From: Bdellovibrionales bacterium
GTDB taxonomy: Bacteria; Bdellovibrionota; Bdellovibrionia; Bdellovibrionales; JAMPXM01
NCBI GenBank assembly: GCA_016713885.1
Contig: JADJOF010000003.1
Location: forward strand, 248,001-312,000
Length of the DNA stretch: 64,000 bases
Direction: 5' to 3'
The notes beneath the pieces are model-generated. The model was given only the letters and a program-made list of their open reading frames with translations. It was not told the DNA's origin and did no database searches. This document shows positions 1 to 9,610 of this stretch, in pieces. Numbering within the stretch: the stretch's first letter is position 1; each line of letters starts with the position of its first letter. The position numbers and the translations under genes were made by a program.

Positions 1-2
1 AT

Positions 3-80
3 GAGGATGAAGCAAAAGCGTTCGATCTTGCGCGACGAGTAGTCTTAGTGATTCAACCGGAAGGGAGGGTCGAGCCATGA
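3..80 (+). CDS. 3' end of an upstream gene (partial)
   Basis: This frame is open from the window edge and encodes 25 residues ending in VIQPEGRVEP. Its TGA stop overlaps the next start codon as ATGA at 77-80, the usual sign of translational coupling. The overlap makes it the tail of a real gene in the same operon and fixes the start of the next gene at 77. Too little is visible to name a family. Confidence 0.5.
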   Translation, partial: EDEAKAFDLARRVVLVIQPEGRVEP

Positions 81-1845
81 TGACGTTTCTAGCCGTAGTC
101 GGTTCTATCCGAACGAAGATGTTCAGTGTCTTAACGTTATTCACCGTGATCTTGCTGGGCATGTCTGTCCCGGCCGTGGTTCAGCGCAGGCATCGCCCGA
201 GTACGGAAAGCACGCGCGAGTGGCCGAAGTTGAAAATATCATGGTCAAAGATGCGACGACGTTTTTAAAAAGTCGCTTCCCGAACTTACCATTTCTCGTG
301 TCGGTCAGTGTTGACCCGCTACGCCGAGTTGAGACGGCTCCGAAGTCGAGCGCGGATCGTCTTCCCTACTTTGAAGAGGGTGACGAGGAGATTCAAGACG
401 AGTGGGATAATCCCAATATTTCAACATACGCGTTGATGCCACGGATAAAGCGCGCCGTCGTCACAGTTTCGGTACCTTCGAACATTACCGATGATGAAAT
501 TGCTGAAGTAAGAAACTCCATGCTTCAGGTCTTAAACCTGACCGCAGCTCGCGATGAGATCGTGATTCAGAAGCGCGCTTGGACACAGATGACGGATAAC
601 AAGGCCGATAGTCAGACGGTGATTCTATTTTCGGCAATTGGTTTTGCCGCCGTTCTCTTGGCACTCGCAGGACTTTTCCTTATCACTCGAACGTCGATCA
701 AGACAATCGGTTCAGCCATTGGCACTCAGGCCGCGAAAGCGGCGGGTGGCGGTGGCGGCGGAGCTGCGGCGTCTATTCAGCCGATGACGGCCGATACCAC
801 TGATTCTCGTCGTGGTGGTGGTGTGCCGTCCGGCGATCTTAAATTTTCTGATCCCATTCGGATGCGTGAAGTTCTACTGCAGAGTATTCGCGTTCTTTCT
901 GAATCGGACATGTTTCCGACTTTGCAGGATTTGATGGTGTTGGATCGAGCTGGAAAGAAAAATCCCGGAGCGCTGGGTGCGCTCTTGTCAGAGTTTTCGG
1001 GTGATCTTCAGAAACGGCTGTTTTCTTATAGCTTTCAAAATCACTGGCTTGAAGCCTTTGTTGATCCAGGCGAAGTGAACTCCGAGGTTCTTGAGACACT
1101 GAGTCGCCTCATGCGCGTGTCGCGGAGTTCAGAGGACGTTGCGCTTCAAAAGCTACTTATCTATGTGTGGCGTCTTGACGGTCAAATGGCGGAGTATCTG
1201 CGGGCGATTGATCATGATGAGTCGCTTGCGATCTTGGCTCATCTTCCAAAGACTGTATCCGTTGGCGCCGCTCGAGCCGCATTCCCTGGAAACTGGGGAG
1301 CCGTGTTGGATACGCACTTTAAGCCAAAACCGCTATCGCGTGAGCGAATTGAGAAGTTGGCACTGAAGGCGATGCAGATGAAGGCTCTTCGTGACTTCTC
1401 AATTCTTGAGCAGTATCGCCAAGAGCGGGATCTGCTGGAGTATCTGAGTTACGCTGAACCGACAGAAGAGAAAGAGATCTATCTGGCGTCACCACCGCAA
1501 TCGGTCATTCATTCGATGCGTCCACCGTTCTATAAAGTATTTGAATTGACCAGTGAAGAGCTCGACAAAGTTGTGCCGCGTGTTTCACTGGATGATTGGG
1601 CTTTGGCTTTACTCAATACGGGCCGCAATGACCGACGCGAAATTGAGAAGAAGTTTTCAGAGAAGCAGCGTTTTATGTTGGTCGATAAACTGAAGAAGCT
1701 TGATCAGGCGGCGCCCGACAGATTGAAAGTCGGACAGGCGCGTGAACGGGTCGCGAGAGTTGTGAAAACCGAGATTACAGACAGCCAACGATTAGCAACA
1801 CGAGAAGCACCTCAGGATGATAGCAATGAGACACAAGCTGCATAA
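77..1845 (+). CDS. Membrane protein with FliF-like and FliG-like parts (frame break near 184)
   Basis: The gene starts at ATG 77, coupled to the upstream gene by an ATGA overlap, and opens with a signal peptide. That peptide is in a different frame from the body. Restoring one G near 184 gives a continuous VVQAQA-SPEYGK cleavage region, so I read one gene of about 590 residues with one missing base; otherwise translation could begin at GTG 220. The N-terminal third resembles the periplasmic end of FliF (an SVPSNITDDEIAEVR segment). It is followed by one transmembrane helix near 630-690 and a glycine-rich linker near 740-770. The rest resembles FliG middle and C-terminal domains, with a closing segment like LDDWALALLNTGRNDRREI. 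Known: FliF forms the flagellar MS ring and FliG the rotor switch. Inferred: a ring or motor scaffold protein, perhaps not flagellar. No other flagellar gene is visible. Confidence 0.6.
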
Positions 1846-2397
1846 ACTCGCATTTGTTGTTCTACTCGTGGCGATCGTCTTTGGTGGCGAATCGGCGAGT
1901 GCCGGCAATAAGCTCGAAGTTGCGACTGGATTTTACAGTTTAACGGCGAAGACTTCGAAGCGTTCGGGTTCGGCTTCAAATTTTGGTGTCTATCGCGCAG
2001 CCTACGGATTTGGATTTGGTCCGCAGGTGGATATCCAGATTGGCTATACACTTTTTATGTCGGATATCATTGGCGGAGACCTCGGCTTTGGCCCTGATCT
2101 TGGCCTTCAGTATTTCCCCATGACTGACTCCGGAGCGCGGCGATTTGTGACCGATAAGGTCTCAATCAACGTGAATGATGTTTTGCGCCCGTTTGTCAGC
2201 GCGGGGTTTCACCAGCGTCAGTTTCAAAGTGTGGACTCGTCCTACGCCGGATTTTCCTTTGGTGGCGGTGCGGAAATGGCGTGGTCCGAGGACTATAGTC
2301 TAAAAGCGGAAGCGCGCGTTACCTCCTCCTCAATGGTCCAACAAATGCGACCGCCAACCAACTGGACCTGCTCTTCGGACTGAGTTTCAGTTTATAA
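1826..2397 (+). CDS. Outer-membrane beta-barrel protein (frame break near 2310)
   Basis: The start is ATG 1826, inside the end of the previous gene, with AGGA a few bases upstream; ATG 1817 is less likely. A signal peptide (MRHKLHKLAFVVLLVAI) is followed by alternating aromatic and polar strands such as YGFGFGPQVDIQIGYTLF. In the first frame the protein ends oddly at 2383 (PPTNWTCSSD). After a one-base correction near 2310 it instead ends QLDLLFGLSFSL at TAA 2395-2397, which is a typical last barrel strand. Position in the operon suggests an outer-membrane partner for the FliF/FliG-like protein, but this is inference. Confidence 0.6.
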
Positions 2398-2432
2398 TTC
2401 CTTAACGACCGAGATCGACAAAGAGGTGCCCT

Positions 2433-2954
2433 GTGAAAAAACAGAAATACTTGAATTTTGCGCTGCTTGGGCTCGCGCTATCTTTGACTTGCGTAGCGTG
2501 TGACGGAGAGAACTCGCGATCAGCGGGCGTGCGTTCGGAAGTCGACTTGAAGCAATCTGCCCTTGAGGCCGAGCAGGCGGAAGAGGAGATCGCGCGCCTT
2601 CGTCAAATCGGCGACGATCGTGCACCGGCTTCGAAAGAGACGGCAAAGACAGCCAAGACGGAAAGCAAAGGGATGGGCAAAAAGAGTCCAAAGGCGCCGG
2701 TGGCGGCTTCGGCTGAGACTGTTTATGTGGTTCAGGTTGGAACTTTTAAAGTCGAAGGCAACGCCGACCGTCTTGAGAAGGTGCTCAAAGACAAGGGGCT
2801 TCCTGCGTTCAAGAAAAAGGTGGAACGAGAAGGGGGAGTGGTGCTCTACGCTGTTCGCCTTGAGCCAACACCGACGCAAAACGAAGCTGAGAAGTTCCTA
2901 GCTTCGCTCAAAGATGCCGGACAGCCCGGTGTTATCCTTAAAGTTGCGCGCTAG
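2433..2954 (+). CDS. SPOR-domain exported protein, probable lipoprotein
   Basis: GTG start at 2433 with AGAGGTG upstream. The hydrophobic leader ends in LTCVAC, a lipobox-like cysteine, so it is probably exported and lipidated. A charged Ala/Glu/Lys-rich linker follows, and residues from about 94 to 173 form a SPOR domain (YVVQVGTFKVEGNADRLE; ...EAEKFLASLKDAGQPGVI). SPOR domains bind denuded septal peptidoglycan, so a division-site or envelope role is likely. It is the last gene of the 1-3 kb operon and is followed by a clear terminator. Confidence 0.8.
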   Translation: MKKQKYLNFALLGLALSLTCVACDGENSRSAGVRSEVDLKQSALEAEQAEEEIARLRQIGDDRAPASKETAKTAKTESKGMGKKSPKAPVAASAETVYVVQVGTFKVEGNADRLEKVLKDKGLPAFKKKVEREGGVVLYAVRLEPTPTQNEAEKFLASLKDAGQPGVILKVAR

Positions 2955-2981
2955 TTTTGAGTTTGCAGATTTTTTTAAGAA

Positions 2982-3010
2982 ATGGGAGCCTATGAGCTCC
3001 CATTTTTTTT
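2982..3010 (+). terminator. Intrinsic terminator after the SPOR gene
   Basis: An 8-bp perfect stem (ATGGGAGC / GCTCCCAT, 2982-2989 with 2996-3003) and a 6-base loop are followed by a run of T to 3010. It lies 28 bases after the SPOR stop and may also serve the convergent M14 gene. Confidence 0.85.
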
Positions 3011-3021
3011 GTCTGTTGAGA

Positions 3022-3921
3022 TCAGAGGAGATCAAAAATCTCGGGTTTCTTTTCGCCTGAAAGTCGAACGGCATCGATCGCAAAGCTTCCGATCAAATCT
3101 TGAAGGGCCGCAGAGTCGACCATTTTGTCGCCAAGCTCGACGGTGAGAACCGGGATCTTGTAGTCGCGCCACATGTAGCGTCCGAGACTGCCGGGGAAGT
3201 TGCCAAGAGCGCGCCAAGGTAGGTCTTTGTAGGGTGGGAACTTCATTTTCGGTCCATCAAAATCGAGAACGCGATAGGGCGTATGTGCCGAAACGATAAA
3301 ATCCGGTTTGAAATCCTTGATGTGAGCGATCACGCATTTTGTTTCGGGTTCGCTTGCAGGTCCGTCGCCAGGGAAGCGTCTTGGATCTTTGCGCGCGGAC
3401 TTCTCCCAATAGCGGTGGGCTTCTTCGTTCCAATCCGTGGTTGGGAAGTTTCGGTTTAAGTCGACGCCGCCGGCGTTCATCCTTGTCTTGGCGATAAGTC
3501 CATCGGGATTGAGGAGCGGAACAAAGCGCCATGTGCTGCGATGCTTGTCGAGTGCGGCCAAACGCTCGGTCCAATCAATGGACATCTCTCCCGCCAAGGG
3601 CTCATCACCGTGAATAAGGCCAAGAGCCAGAACGCGCTTGCCGCGCTTGTCGTTTGATCCCTTTTCAAAGTGAAAAATCGGCCGCCCTTCGCGGCTTGTG
3701 CACTTTGGGAGCGCACTCACGCGATCGCAGAACGGTTTGAGGCGCTCGAGATTCTCGGCGCGAGTGGTGAGTGCGAGCAATTCAAGGCACAGAGCACGAT
3801 CCGTGCGTTCAGGCGGTGGCGACGTACTTGCGGCCGGTTCGGAGGCCCAGGCGGACGCGCCCACGAGTAGGGTAGCGAAGAGGACGATCGGAGCAGTTTT
3901 AAGCAGAGTGCTTTTTTTCAT
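3022..3921 (-). CDS. M14-family zinc carboxypeptidase, MpaA-like
   Basis: ATG 3921 starts a signal peptide (MKKSTLLKTAPIVLFATLLV); longer starts lack one. The core has the M14 metal site HGDEPLAGE (H and E), an NPDG turn, a TRMNAGGVDLNRNFP stretch, a later His in SAHTPYR, and the catalytic Glu region LTVELGD. Murein peptide amidase A uses this arrangement to cleave D-Glu/meso-diaminopimelate bonds of muropeptides. With a signal peptide, this enzyme would act in the periplasm or outside the cell, which fits wall remodelling or prey-wall digestion. The ribosome-binding site is weak. Confidence 0.8.
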   Translation of the reverse strand: MKKSTLLKTAPIVLFATLLVGASAWASEPAASTSPPPERTDRALCLELLALTTRAENLERLKPFCDRVSALPKCTSREGRPIFHFEKGSNDKRGKRVLALGLIHGDEPLAGEMSIDWTERLAALDKHRSTWRFVPLLNPDGLIAKTRMNAGGVDLNRNFPTTDWNEEAHRYWEKSARKDPRRFPGDGPASEPETKCVIAHIKDFKPDFIVSAHTPYRVLDFDGPKMKFPPYKDLPWRALGNFPGSLGRYMWRDYKIPVLTVELGDKMVDSAALQDLIGSFAIDAVRLSGEKKPEIFDLL

Positions 3922-4076
3922 GGATCTGTTAATTGCAGTGCAAAAATCGCGATAAGGGAAGCGTTTAGTTGGGGGCTTATGGAATGGAGAAAAGGGAAAG
4001 CTTGAGTCCGTCGTTGCCTTTCTCGTTCGAAGCGGGGATAAGTCCGCAAAGCGTGCTCTCACTTGCGAGGTGGTAG

Positions 4077-4484
4077 ATGAAGGCCGATTGGAGGGATCGT
4101 CTTGGTATATGTTTGTCGGCCCTTTGCCTTGCGCACTGCCTTTTGACGCCGTTTGTGATCGGACTTCTTCCTGTCGGTGCAATGATGGGCTTTTGGCACC
4201 ATGGCTTTCACCGCCTTTTTCTTGTGCTGGTTTCTTCAGCGGCCCTTTTGGCCTTCTTACCTGGCTGGCGGGCGCATCGCGACTCGCGAGTTTGGTACTG
4301 GGGCGGAGCCGCCGTTATCCTGCTCACGATCGGCATTTTGGGGCACGCTCACGACGAGGGGGTTGCAGGGGCCGAGTACTATCTCTGGTTGCTGCCGACG
4401 ATTCTCGGAGGTGCGGCGATGATTCGGGCCCACTTTTTAAACCGTAAGCTTTGCGCTTGCTGTGCCCACGGGCATTCTCACTAA
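4077..4484 (+). CDS. MerC-domain membrane protein
   Basis: A small inner-membrane protein of 135 residues with four hydrophobic segments. The first carries the MerC-type CLSALCLAHCLLTPF motif, and the C-terminus is rich in His and Cys (KLCACCAHGHSH), suggesting metal handling. MerC proteins transport mercuric ion in some operons, but chromosomal orphans like this one have no proven substrate. No merR, merA or merT lies nearby. Confidence 0.7.
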   Translation: MKADWRDRLGICLSALCLAHCLLTPFVIGLLPVGAMMGFWHHGFHRLFLVLVSSAALLAFLPGWRAHRDSRVWYWGGAAVILLTIGILGHAHDEGVAGAEYYLWLLPTILGGAAMIRAHFLNRKLCACCAHGHSH

Positions 4485-4553
4485 ACTAAAACAGTTGTGA
4501 CGCGCAGTGCCCATGGCCTTGCCTTGCCGGGAGTGATCCTCGACATTGGGCCG

Positions 4554-5063
4554 ATGGGAAAAGCGGTGTCATTTTTCAAGAAGCTATTGGGTCTATTGGT
4601 CGTCGTGGGCCTGGTTTTTACGGTCGTGCAGTTTTACAGCATCATTTTTGCGAAGACGGTTGTGGGGCGTATAGAAAATGTGGCGCGGGTGACTGAAGTC
4701 ACGGCCATTCTTGGTAACCGGCAGGTTCCGGAGAGCCAAATCTATTCGTTTTCGGTATCCGTGCGACAGCCAAGCGGCGAGATGCTGACGGCGACCTCTG
4801 AAGACCGCCAGTGGGCTGTCGCCAAGACCGGCCAGTGTGTGAAGGCGAAGTACTTTCCATATCCTCCATGGGATTTTGAAAAGGCTGGGACGTATTTCAA
4901 CGCGCGTTTGATTTCGCTTGTTGAGTGCGGGAGTCCGGCGGCAAAAGACCTTGGCATCGACACCTCGGCCTATCCTCCGCAGGCAGTTGGTGCCCAGCCC
5001 GCCGCTCCAGGTGCTCCGATAGCAACGCCAGTTCCACTCGCGCCGCCTTCGTCAGCTCAATAG
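4554..5063 (+). CDS. Membrane-anchored protein of unknown function
   Basis: One transmembrane helix (KLLGLLVVVGLVFTVVQFY) is followed by an extracytoplasmic domain of about 100 residues with two Cys, and then a Pro/Ala-rich tail. I choose ATG 4554 because it places the helix near the N-terminus; GTG 4497 would add 19 residues. Family not recognised. Its last 12 bases overlap the convergent TauE gene. Confidence 0.5.
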   Translation: MGKAVSFFKKLLGLLVVVGLVFTVVQFYSIIFAKTVVGRIENVARVTEVTAILGNRQVPESQIYSFSVSVRQPSGEMLTATSEDRQWAVAKTGQCVKAKYFPYPPWDFEKAGTYFNARLISLVECGSPAAKDLGIDTSAYPPQAVGAQPAAPGAPIATPVPLAPPSSAQ

Positions 5064-5831
5064 CATTCGAACCATCAGTAGGACTGTCACGACGACCAGG
5101 GCTGCGCGAGCGATTTGGCTTGCGCGATCCTTGGTCTGATCTTTTTTGATCCACTGGGTGCTCGCATGGGCCCCGAGATAGGCGCCGAATGCGATCGGGA
5201 TACCGGCTGTGAGCCCAAGATCCCAGCGGACCTGACCTTGCGCCTGATAAAAGATGAGGCTGGTCAGTGCTGAGCCAAGATTGGCAAACTTGCCGGTGCT
5301 GATCGCGTAGCCGGCGGGCACGCCACCGACCGCGAACAGTGACAGAAACATAAGAGTTCCGCCGCCGGGCCCGGCGATGCCATCGTAGAGACCAGCAAAA
5401 AACGTCGCGACCGTTGCGGGTCCCGGCCGAGATGTGCGCACGCGATCTGTGCGCCAGAGTCCTCGCGAGAGAACCAGCGTTAGAATGAGTGGTGCAATCA
5501 CAATGATGAACCAGCGAAAAAACCAGGACGGCAATTGCGGTGCCGCGAGCGCGCCAATCGCAGCCCCGAGACTTGTGCTGATAAACGTGCGGGCGATGAG
5601 TTGGGTTTTTGATGTTGAGTCATCTGCGTGCTGGTGTTTTCCATACTCGCGCCAGTAGACGTAGGCCGCAGCGAGTTGTGAAAAAACGGCAGCGACTTTG
5701 TTGCTGCCGATGGCGCTCGCGTTTGGGCCAAGGATAATCAGAAATACGGGAACTGTGATAAGGCCGCCACCGCCAACAATAGAATCAATGACCCCGGCAA
5801 AAAAAGCGGCTACAGCGAGAAGCGCGAGCAT
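5052..5831 (-). CDS. TauE/SafE-family membrane transporter
   Basis: 260 residues with about eight hydrophobic helices arranged as two repeats. Each repeat carries a glycine-rich loop typical of the family: AGVIDSIVGGGGLITVP near the start and AGLYDGIAGPGGGTLM in the second half. The family exports sulfite, sulfoacetate or related anions across the inner membrane; the substrate here cannot be read from the sequence. A second member lies at 55897. Confidence 0.85.
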   Translation of the reverse strand: MLALLAVAAFFAGVIDSIVGGGGLITVPVFLIILGPNASAIGSNKVAAVFSQLAAAYVYWREYGKHQHADDSTSKTQLIARTFISTSLGAAIGALAAPQLPSWFFRWFIIVIAPLILTLVLSRGLWRTDRVRTSRPGPATVATFFAGLYDGIAGPGGGTLMFLSLFAVGGVPAGYAISTGKFANLGSALTSLIFYQAQGQVRWDLGLTAGIPIAFGAYLGAHASTQWIKKDQTKDRASQIARAALVVVTVLLMVRMLLS

Positions 5832-6037
5832 GGTGATGGATGGGCTTTCTGGCGCAGGCCACAGTTTTTTGGTCGGTGTCGAATTGATCGTACGCTTCTG
5901 CGATTTGGACCGTCAAACGATGATGACAGTTGCGGGTCGCCGACAGAAGAGTCTTGCTGACCTCATCGAAAGTGCTGGCGATCTGAGATTGCATTTACGA
6001 TCTCGTTGACGAAGCGCCAAGCTCGACAAGCATCACA

Positions 6038-6580
6038 CTATGAAAACGCCTGCACCACGCATCGCCACCTTTCGGGCCGTAGCATTTGCGAGCGCGGCGG
6101 TACCGCGCCGTCAGCCTCAAGCTGATTGAGTGTGTGATAGTCTTTGACTACATTGTAGTCGCGGCCCCAAGCGATGAGGCGTGTAAACGGACGCGAGTTC
6201 CAAAAGCTACGCTTCGAGCTTTCGGCGCGCTTATGTTGGACGGCGCGTGCGATTCCGCCGGTGAGACCTGAGATAAAGCCCTTCCACGTGAACTGCTTTG
6301 AGAGTCTAAGCGTGATGTGCAGGTGATTCCCCGCATTTACGATACGGTAAATGCGAATGCCATGGCGCTGAGCGAGTTTTGCGATCAGGGCTCGAACAGC
6401 GCTATCGTAATTCAGTAGCGACTTTGGCCCTCGAGCAAGATCGCTTCTCAGCACAAGATGCATGGCCTCTCTCGTTCCGCGCGGTCGGCGCTGGCGTGCT
6501 GCCCGCGTCGTTCTTCCGCCTGGGGAAAAGGCGCGCTGTTCTTTAGGAAAACCATGAAAGGACGGTTGTTTTTGGCTCAT
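6038..6580 (-). CDS. REP-associated tyrosine transposase-like protein
   Basis: ATG 6580 has AAGGA upstream. The protein has the HuH signature GNHLHITL and a downstream tyrosine region (RDYNVVKDYHTLNQLE) like Y1 transposases of the IS200 superfamily that are linked to REP sequences. Such proteins nick single-stranded DNA at palindromes and are usually single-copy and domesticated. I see no convincing REP palindromes in the flanking 250 bp. Confidence 0.7.
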   Translation of the reverse strand: MSQKQPSFHGFPKEQRAFSPGGRTTRAARQRRPRGTREAMHLVLRSDLARGPKSLLNYDSAVRALIAKLAQRHGIRIYRIVNAGNHLHITLRLSKQFTWKGFISGLTGGIARAVQHKRAESSKRSFWNSRPFTRLIAWGRDYNVVKDYHTLNQLEADGAVPPRSQMLRPERWRCVVQAFS

Positions 6581-6824
6581 GAGCGTCCTTTTCTGGTCGT
6601 GGTGGAACCGTCGATTTTTTTGAGTGACCGTAGATATACTCAGGTCGAAAATCGAGGTCAATCGAAGTTTCAGAAATGGACATGAGTCGATATCGGGAGA
6701 TGTCGGGAGGTTCACGTTGCTCGACGTGCCGTTGGTGCTAGCGGGGACCTTCACGACTTAAAGTCGAAATTGAGTTCCGCTGCTGCGCGCGCCGATCGAC
6801 CATGGCGCGAAAACGGGAGGCGAG

Positions 6825-8278
6825 GGCTCTCCGGCTTTTAGCGGGGTCAAAGACGTCGTGAAATGAAAATAGTCCATCACTTGGTCCTGTGATTTGATTT
6901 GGTCACGACACTAAATCTCTTTGCAGGAGCACCCAAGGATGGACTTCAGGCAGACTATCATCACGTTTTTAGGTCTTCAAGACGTCAAAATTATCGACCT
7001 TAAGGTCTTCAAAAAACTGCACAAAATCGAAGTCAAAGTTCAGCAAAATCGGGAGAGCTGCTTTTGCCGATTGTGCGGCGAGCAATTTTCAACTGTTAAA
7101 GAATGGGATCTCAAAATCCTTCGTGCGCCGCCGCTTGGTGTTTTTCAGCATGTGACGGTTAAGTTCATGCAGCTTCGGGGGATACTGCGACAATTGTGAC
7201 CGCACAGCTGTCGCCGATGTCGACTGGATCCATCCAAAGTTCAGCTCAATGACCTGCGGCCTTGCCGAAGTCGCAGGTCGACTCATGGAAGAGATCACAT
7301 GTGAAGCTGTCGGGCGTATTCTCGACATGGGATCAAAGGCAATGTGGGATCTCGACCAATATCGCATGGCAGTGATGATGCAGCATCTGCGCATGCCAGA
7401 CGGCCTCGATGTTTCGTACCTTGCGGCCGACGAAGTTCACTTTCGAACGATCGCCGTTAAAAACCGAGTCGGACTTTTGCGAAACGTTGGCGTCCAGAAT
7501 TTGTCACAAATCTTGTCGCGCCAAAGGAAGGGAAAGTCCTATTTAACGCCATAGGACGGGATTCTGCGGCATTGACTGGTGCCTTGAGGGTGCTGTCGAC
7601 GGCGCAAAAATGTCGGTTGAACACTTCGCTGTCGACATGCATGAACCCTTTATTGCGGCGATTGAACGCGAGTGCCCGAACGCCAAAGTTTGCGTTGATC
7701 GATTCCATCTTGCACAGAAAGTGAACGAAGCCTTCGATAAAGTTCGTCGATTTGAATTCAAAAAGCCAAAGAAACGAACGACAAAGTCAGTCGCGATATG
7801 CTCGAGCCACACCGAAGATTTATCCTCGTTGCCAGAGAGAAGGACCTATCGAAGTCCGAGCAGAAACTTGTCGACAAACTTCGGAGAATCAATGAGCCGA
7901 TCCACACCGCGATGCTACTCGTCGAATACTTTCACAAAGCACTCGACAAGAAGACGATCAAAGGCTTCCGAGAGACGCTGACAACCTGGTACCGAGTTGT
8001 CAGAGAATCGAAACTTGAGCCATTTCTAAAATTCGCAAAAACGATTCGAAAATATCGTCGGAACATTGAGGCCTACATCACTTCAAGACTGACAACCGCT
8101 GTCGCCGAAGGTCTCAACAACAAGATCAAAGTTTTAAGGCGAATGGGCTACGGCTACACGAATCCCACTTCGTATTGCCGAAAGATCCTTCAGCGATGCG
8201 GCTATCTGAACCATCTGTCGATAAACACTGACGAATTCTTCTACAAAGTTCCCGCACCCCGCTAAAAGCCGGAGAGGG
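6825..8278 (+). mobile_element. ISL3-type insertion sequence, copy A
   Basis: A 1454-bp element with perfect 21-bp terminal inverted repeats at 6827-6847 and 8256-8276 (CTCTCCGGCTTTTAGCGGGG plus T). It is flanked by the direct repeat GGAGGCGAG at 6816-6824 and 8279-8287; the exact length, 8-10 bp, is ambiguous because of G runs. The GG-starting ends, a duplication of about 8 bp and the transposase type fit the ISL3 family. A nearly identical inverted copy lies at 62371-63825. Confidence 0.9.
6939..8265 (+). pseudogene. ISL3-family transposase, frame broken
   Basis: ATG 6939 begins MDFRQTIITFLGL. An N-terminal zinc ribbon follows (CFCRLCG, then YCDNCDR once the frame is corrected), and then the DDE core with ADEVHFRTIAVK and MSVEHFAVDMHEPF. 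The C-terminus is conserved to KVPAPR. The frame changes at an extra G in the run 7177-7181, around the A and T runs at 7459-7478, and near 7750-7780. Its stop lies inside the right inverted repeat. Copy B is broken at partly different bases, so the original protein was about 440 residues. An active enzyme is possible if the indels are sequence errors. Confidence 0.85.
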
Positions 8279-8494
8279 GGAGGCGAGTGACGGAAATGGT
8301 CATCGACAGGCCTTGGGCGCGCTTGGTGATCAGCTGAGATAAGCCGACAGAGAACTGGAAAAATCCGGAGTCGAAGCAAAGGGTTATCGATGGCTGCAAG
8401 TGCCCGGTGCCAGGGACGACGCACGGAGAATTTGAGTCTCATTCTTGCTACAAGCATCAGTTGGTTACCTGCGGTCCGTTGGCGGAGTATTTCG

Positions 8495-9604
8495 ATGTCG
8501 CGATTTTTTTCGAGTCCATTCTCTTCAGTCGTTCTTTTGACTCTTGGCCTATCCGCCGGAGTCTTCTCGTCGCAGGCACAGGCCGCTGACACTGAACCCA
8601 TTTGGAAAACAGACGTCATCAATCTCGGCCAACATGTCGTGATTGAGACTGAGACGACTCGACAAAATGTCCTAACGACCGTTGTTTTGAGCGATGGTCG
8701 TCGCGTGCAGCTTGATCCCGTGCCGCGACCGACGTGGTCACCGACGTTGAATGAAACAGATGAGAAAGCGGCGCGCGAAGTAGCTGAGCGGATTCTAGAT
8801 ACGTCGATCGAGCTGGCGCTTGATGGACGCTTAGCGGAGAATTCGGTCGTTGAAGGTGGCCGCGTTGCAACGGTCATGTTGAATCGTGAGTGGGCTGCCA
8901 CTCAAGGTCTAAGTGAGGTCAACCCGGGCTTGGGGCAGATACCGGGAGCGGAAGTTTTAAATCCACATGCAAAAAAAACCGTCATGGAAAAGTTTAAAAC
9001 ATTTTTCAGTTTCATCAACCGTGCTGTGGTCCTTTCAACTCGCGACGCCTACAAAGAGTATCGTGCCATGCGCACTTTGCAGAAAGGCAAGACTGCCGAG
9101 TGGGGGATACAAGTTGTATTCAAACCGGAGGTTCAGGTCGGCGTGGGTTCGGTCAACATCACCCGCAATTTGCCGCTGGTGATCTCGATTGGCTACAACA
9201 AGACACTTGGACGAGTTGTCTTCCGCAAGGGCTACCGCAAAGAAGGCATGGGCGAAGGATCGGCGATGTCGGTTGGAGCCAAGGTGGAGGTTCGCTTCTA
9301 TCGTCGCCATGAGGGGGCTGTACGTATTGAAGGCTCTTCTTGGTATCCGCCGTTTATCCCGATGGTGTCGTTGGTTGCCGACTCTTCTCCGGGGTTTTCA
9401 TCTGAAGGGATTGCATTTGGTCTCAATATCGCCGACGTGATTCCAGGAAGCTACTTGATGAATACGGTCAACCGATTCGTCGAAATGGATAGCGTTCATA
9501 CGATAGGTTTCAATGTCCCCAGCAATTGGGCCGATGCACTTTTGGAAGGAAATGGAATCGGTCACGGTTACTTGTGCAGCCTGCTGTTTAAAGCGGCGCA
9601 CTGA
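8495..9604 (+). CDS. Exported protein of unknown function
   Basis: ATG 8495 has GGAG eight bases upstream; upstream in-frame starts would bury the signal peptide (SPFSSVVLLTLGLSAGVFSSQAQA). The mature region is rich in beta strands, with segments such as VGSVNITRNLPLVISIGY and GRVVFRKGYR, and could be an envelope or barrel-associated protein. Family not recognised. The 216 bp between it and the upstream insertion sequence show nothing I can name. Confidence 0.6.
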   Translation: MSRFFSSPFSSVVLLTLGLSAGVFSSQAQAADTEPIWKTDVINLGQHVVIETETTRQNVLTTVVLSDGRRVQLDPVPRPTWSPTLNETDEKAAREVAERILDTSIELALDGRLAENSVVEGGRVATVMLNREWAATQGLSEVNPGLGQIPGAEVLNPHAKKTVMEKFKTFFSFINRAVVLSTRDAYKEYRAMRTLQKGKTAEWGIQVVFKPEVQVGVGSVNITRNLPLVISIGYNKTLGRVVFRKGYRKEGMGEGSAMSVGAKVEVRFYRRHEGAVRIEGSSWYPPFIPMVSLVADSSPGFSSEGIAFGLNIADVIPGSYLMNTVNRFVEMDSVHTIGFNVPSNWADALLEGNGIGHGYLCSLLFKAAH

Positions 9605-9610
9605 CGGTTC

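Noticed and set aside
5832..6037. Small open frames between the TauE and REP-transposase genes
   Set aside because: All lack start signals and family features. I also looked for REP palindromes here and saw none that were convincing.
7177..7800. Programmed frameshifting in the ISL3-type transposase
   Set aside because: The breaks are several, differ between copies and do not share a slippery site plus structure.
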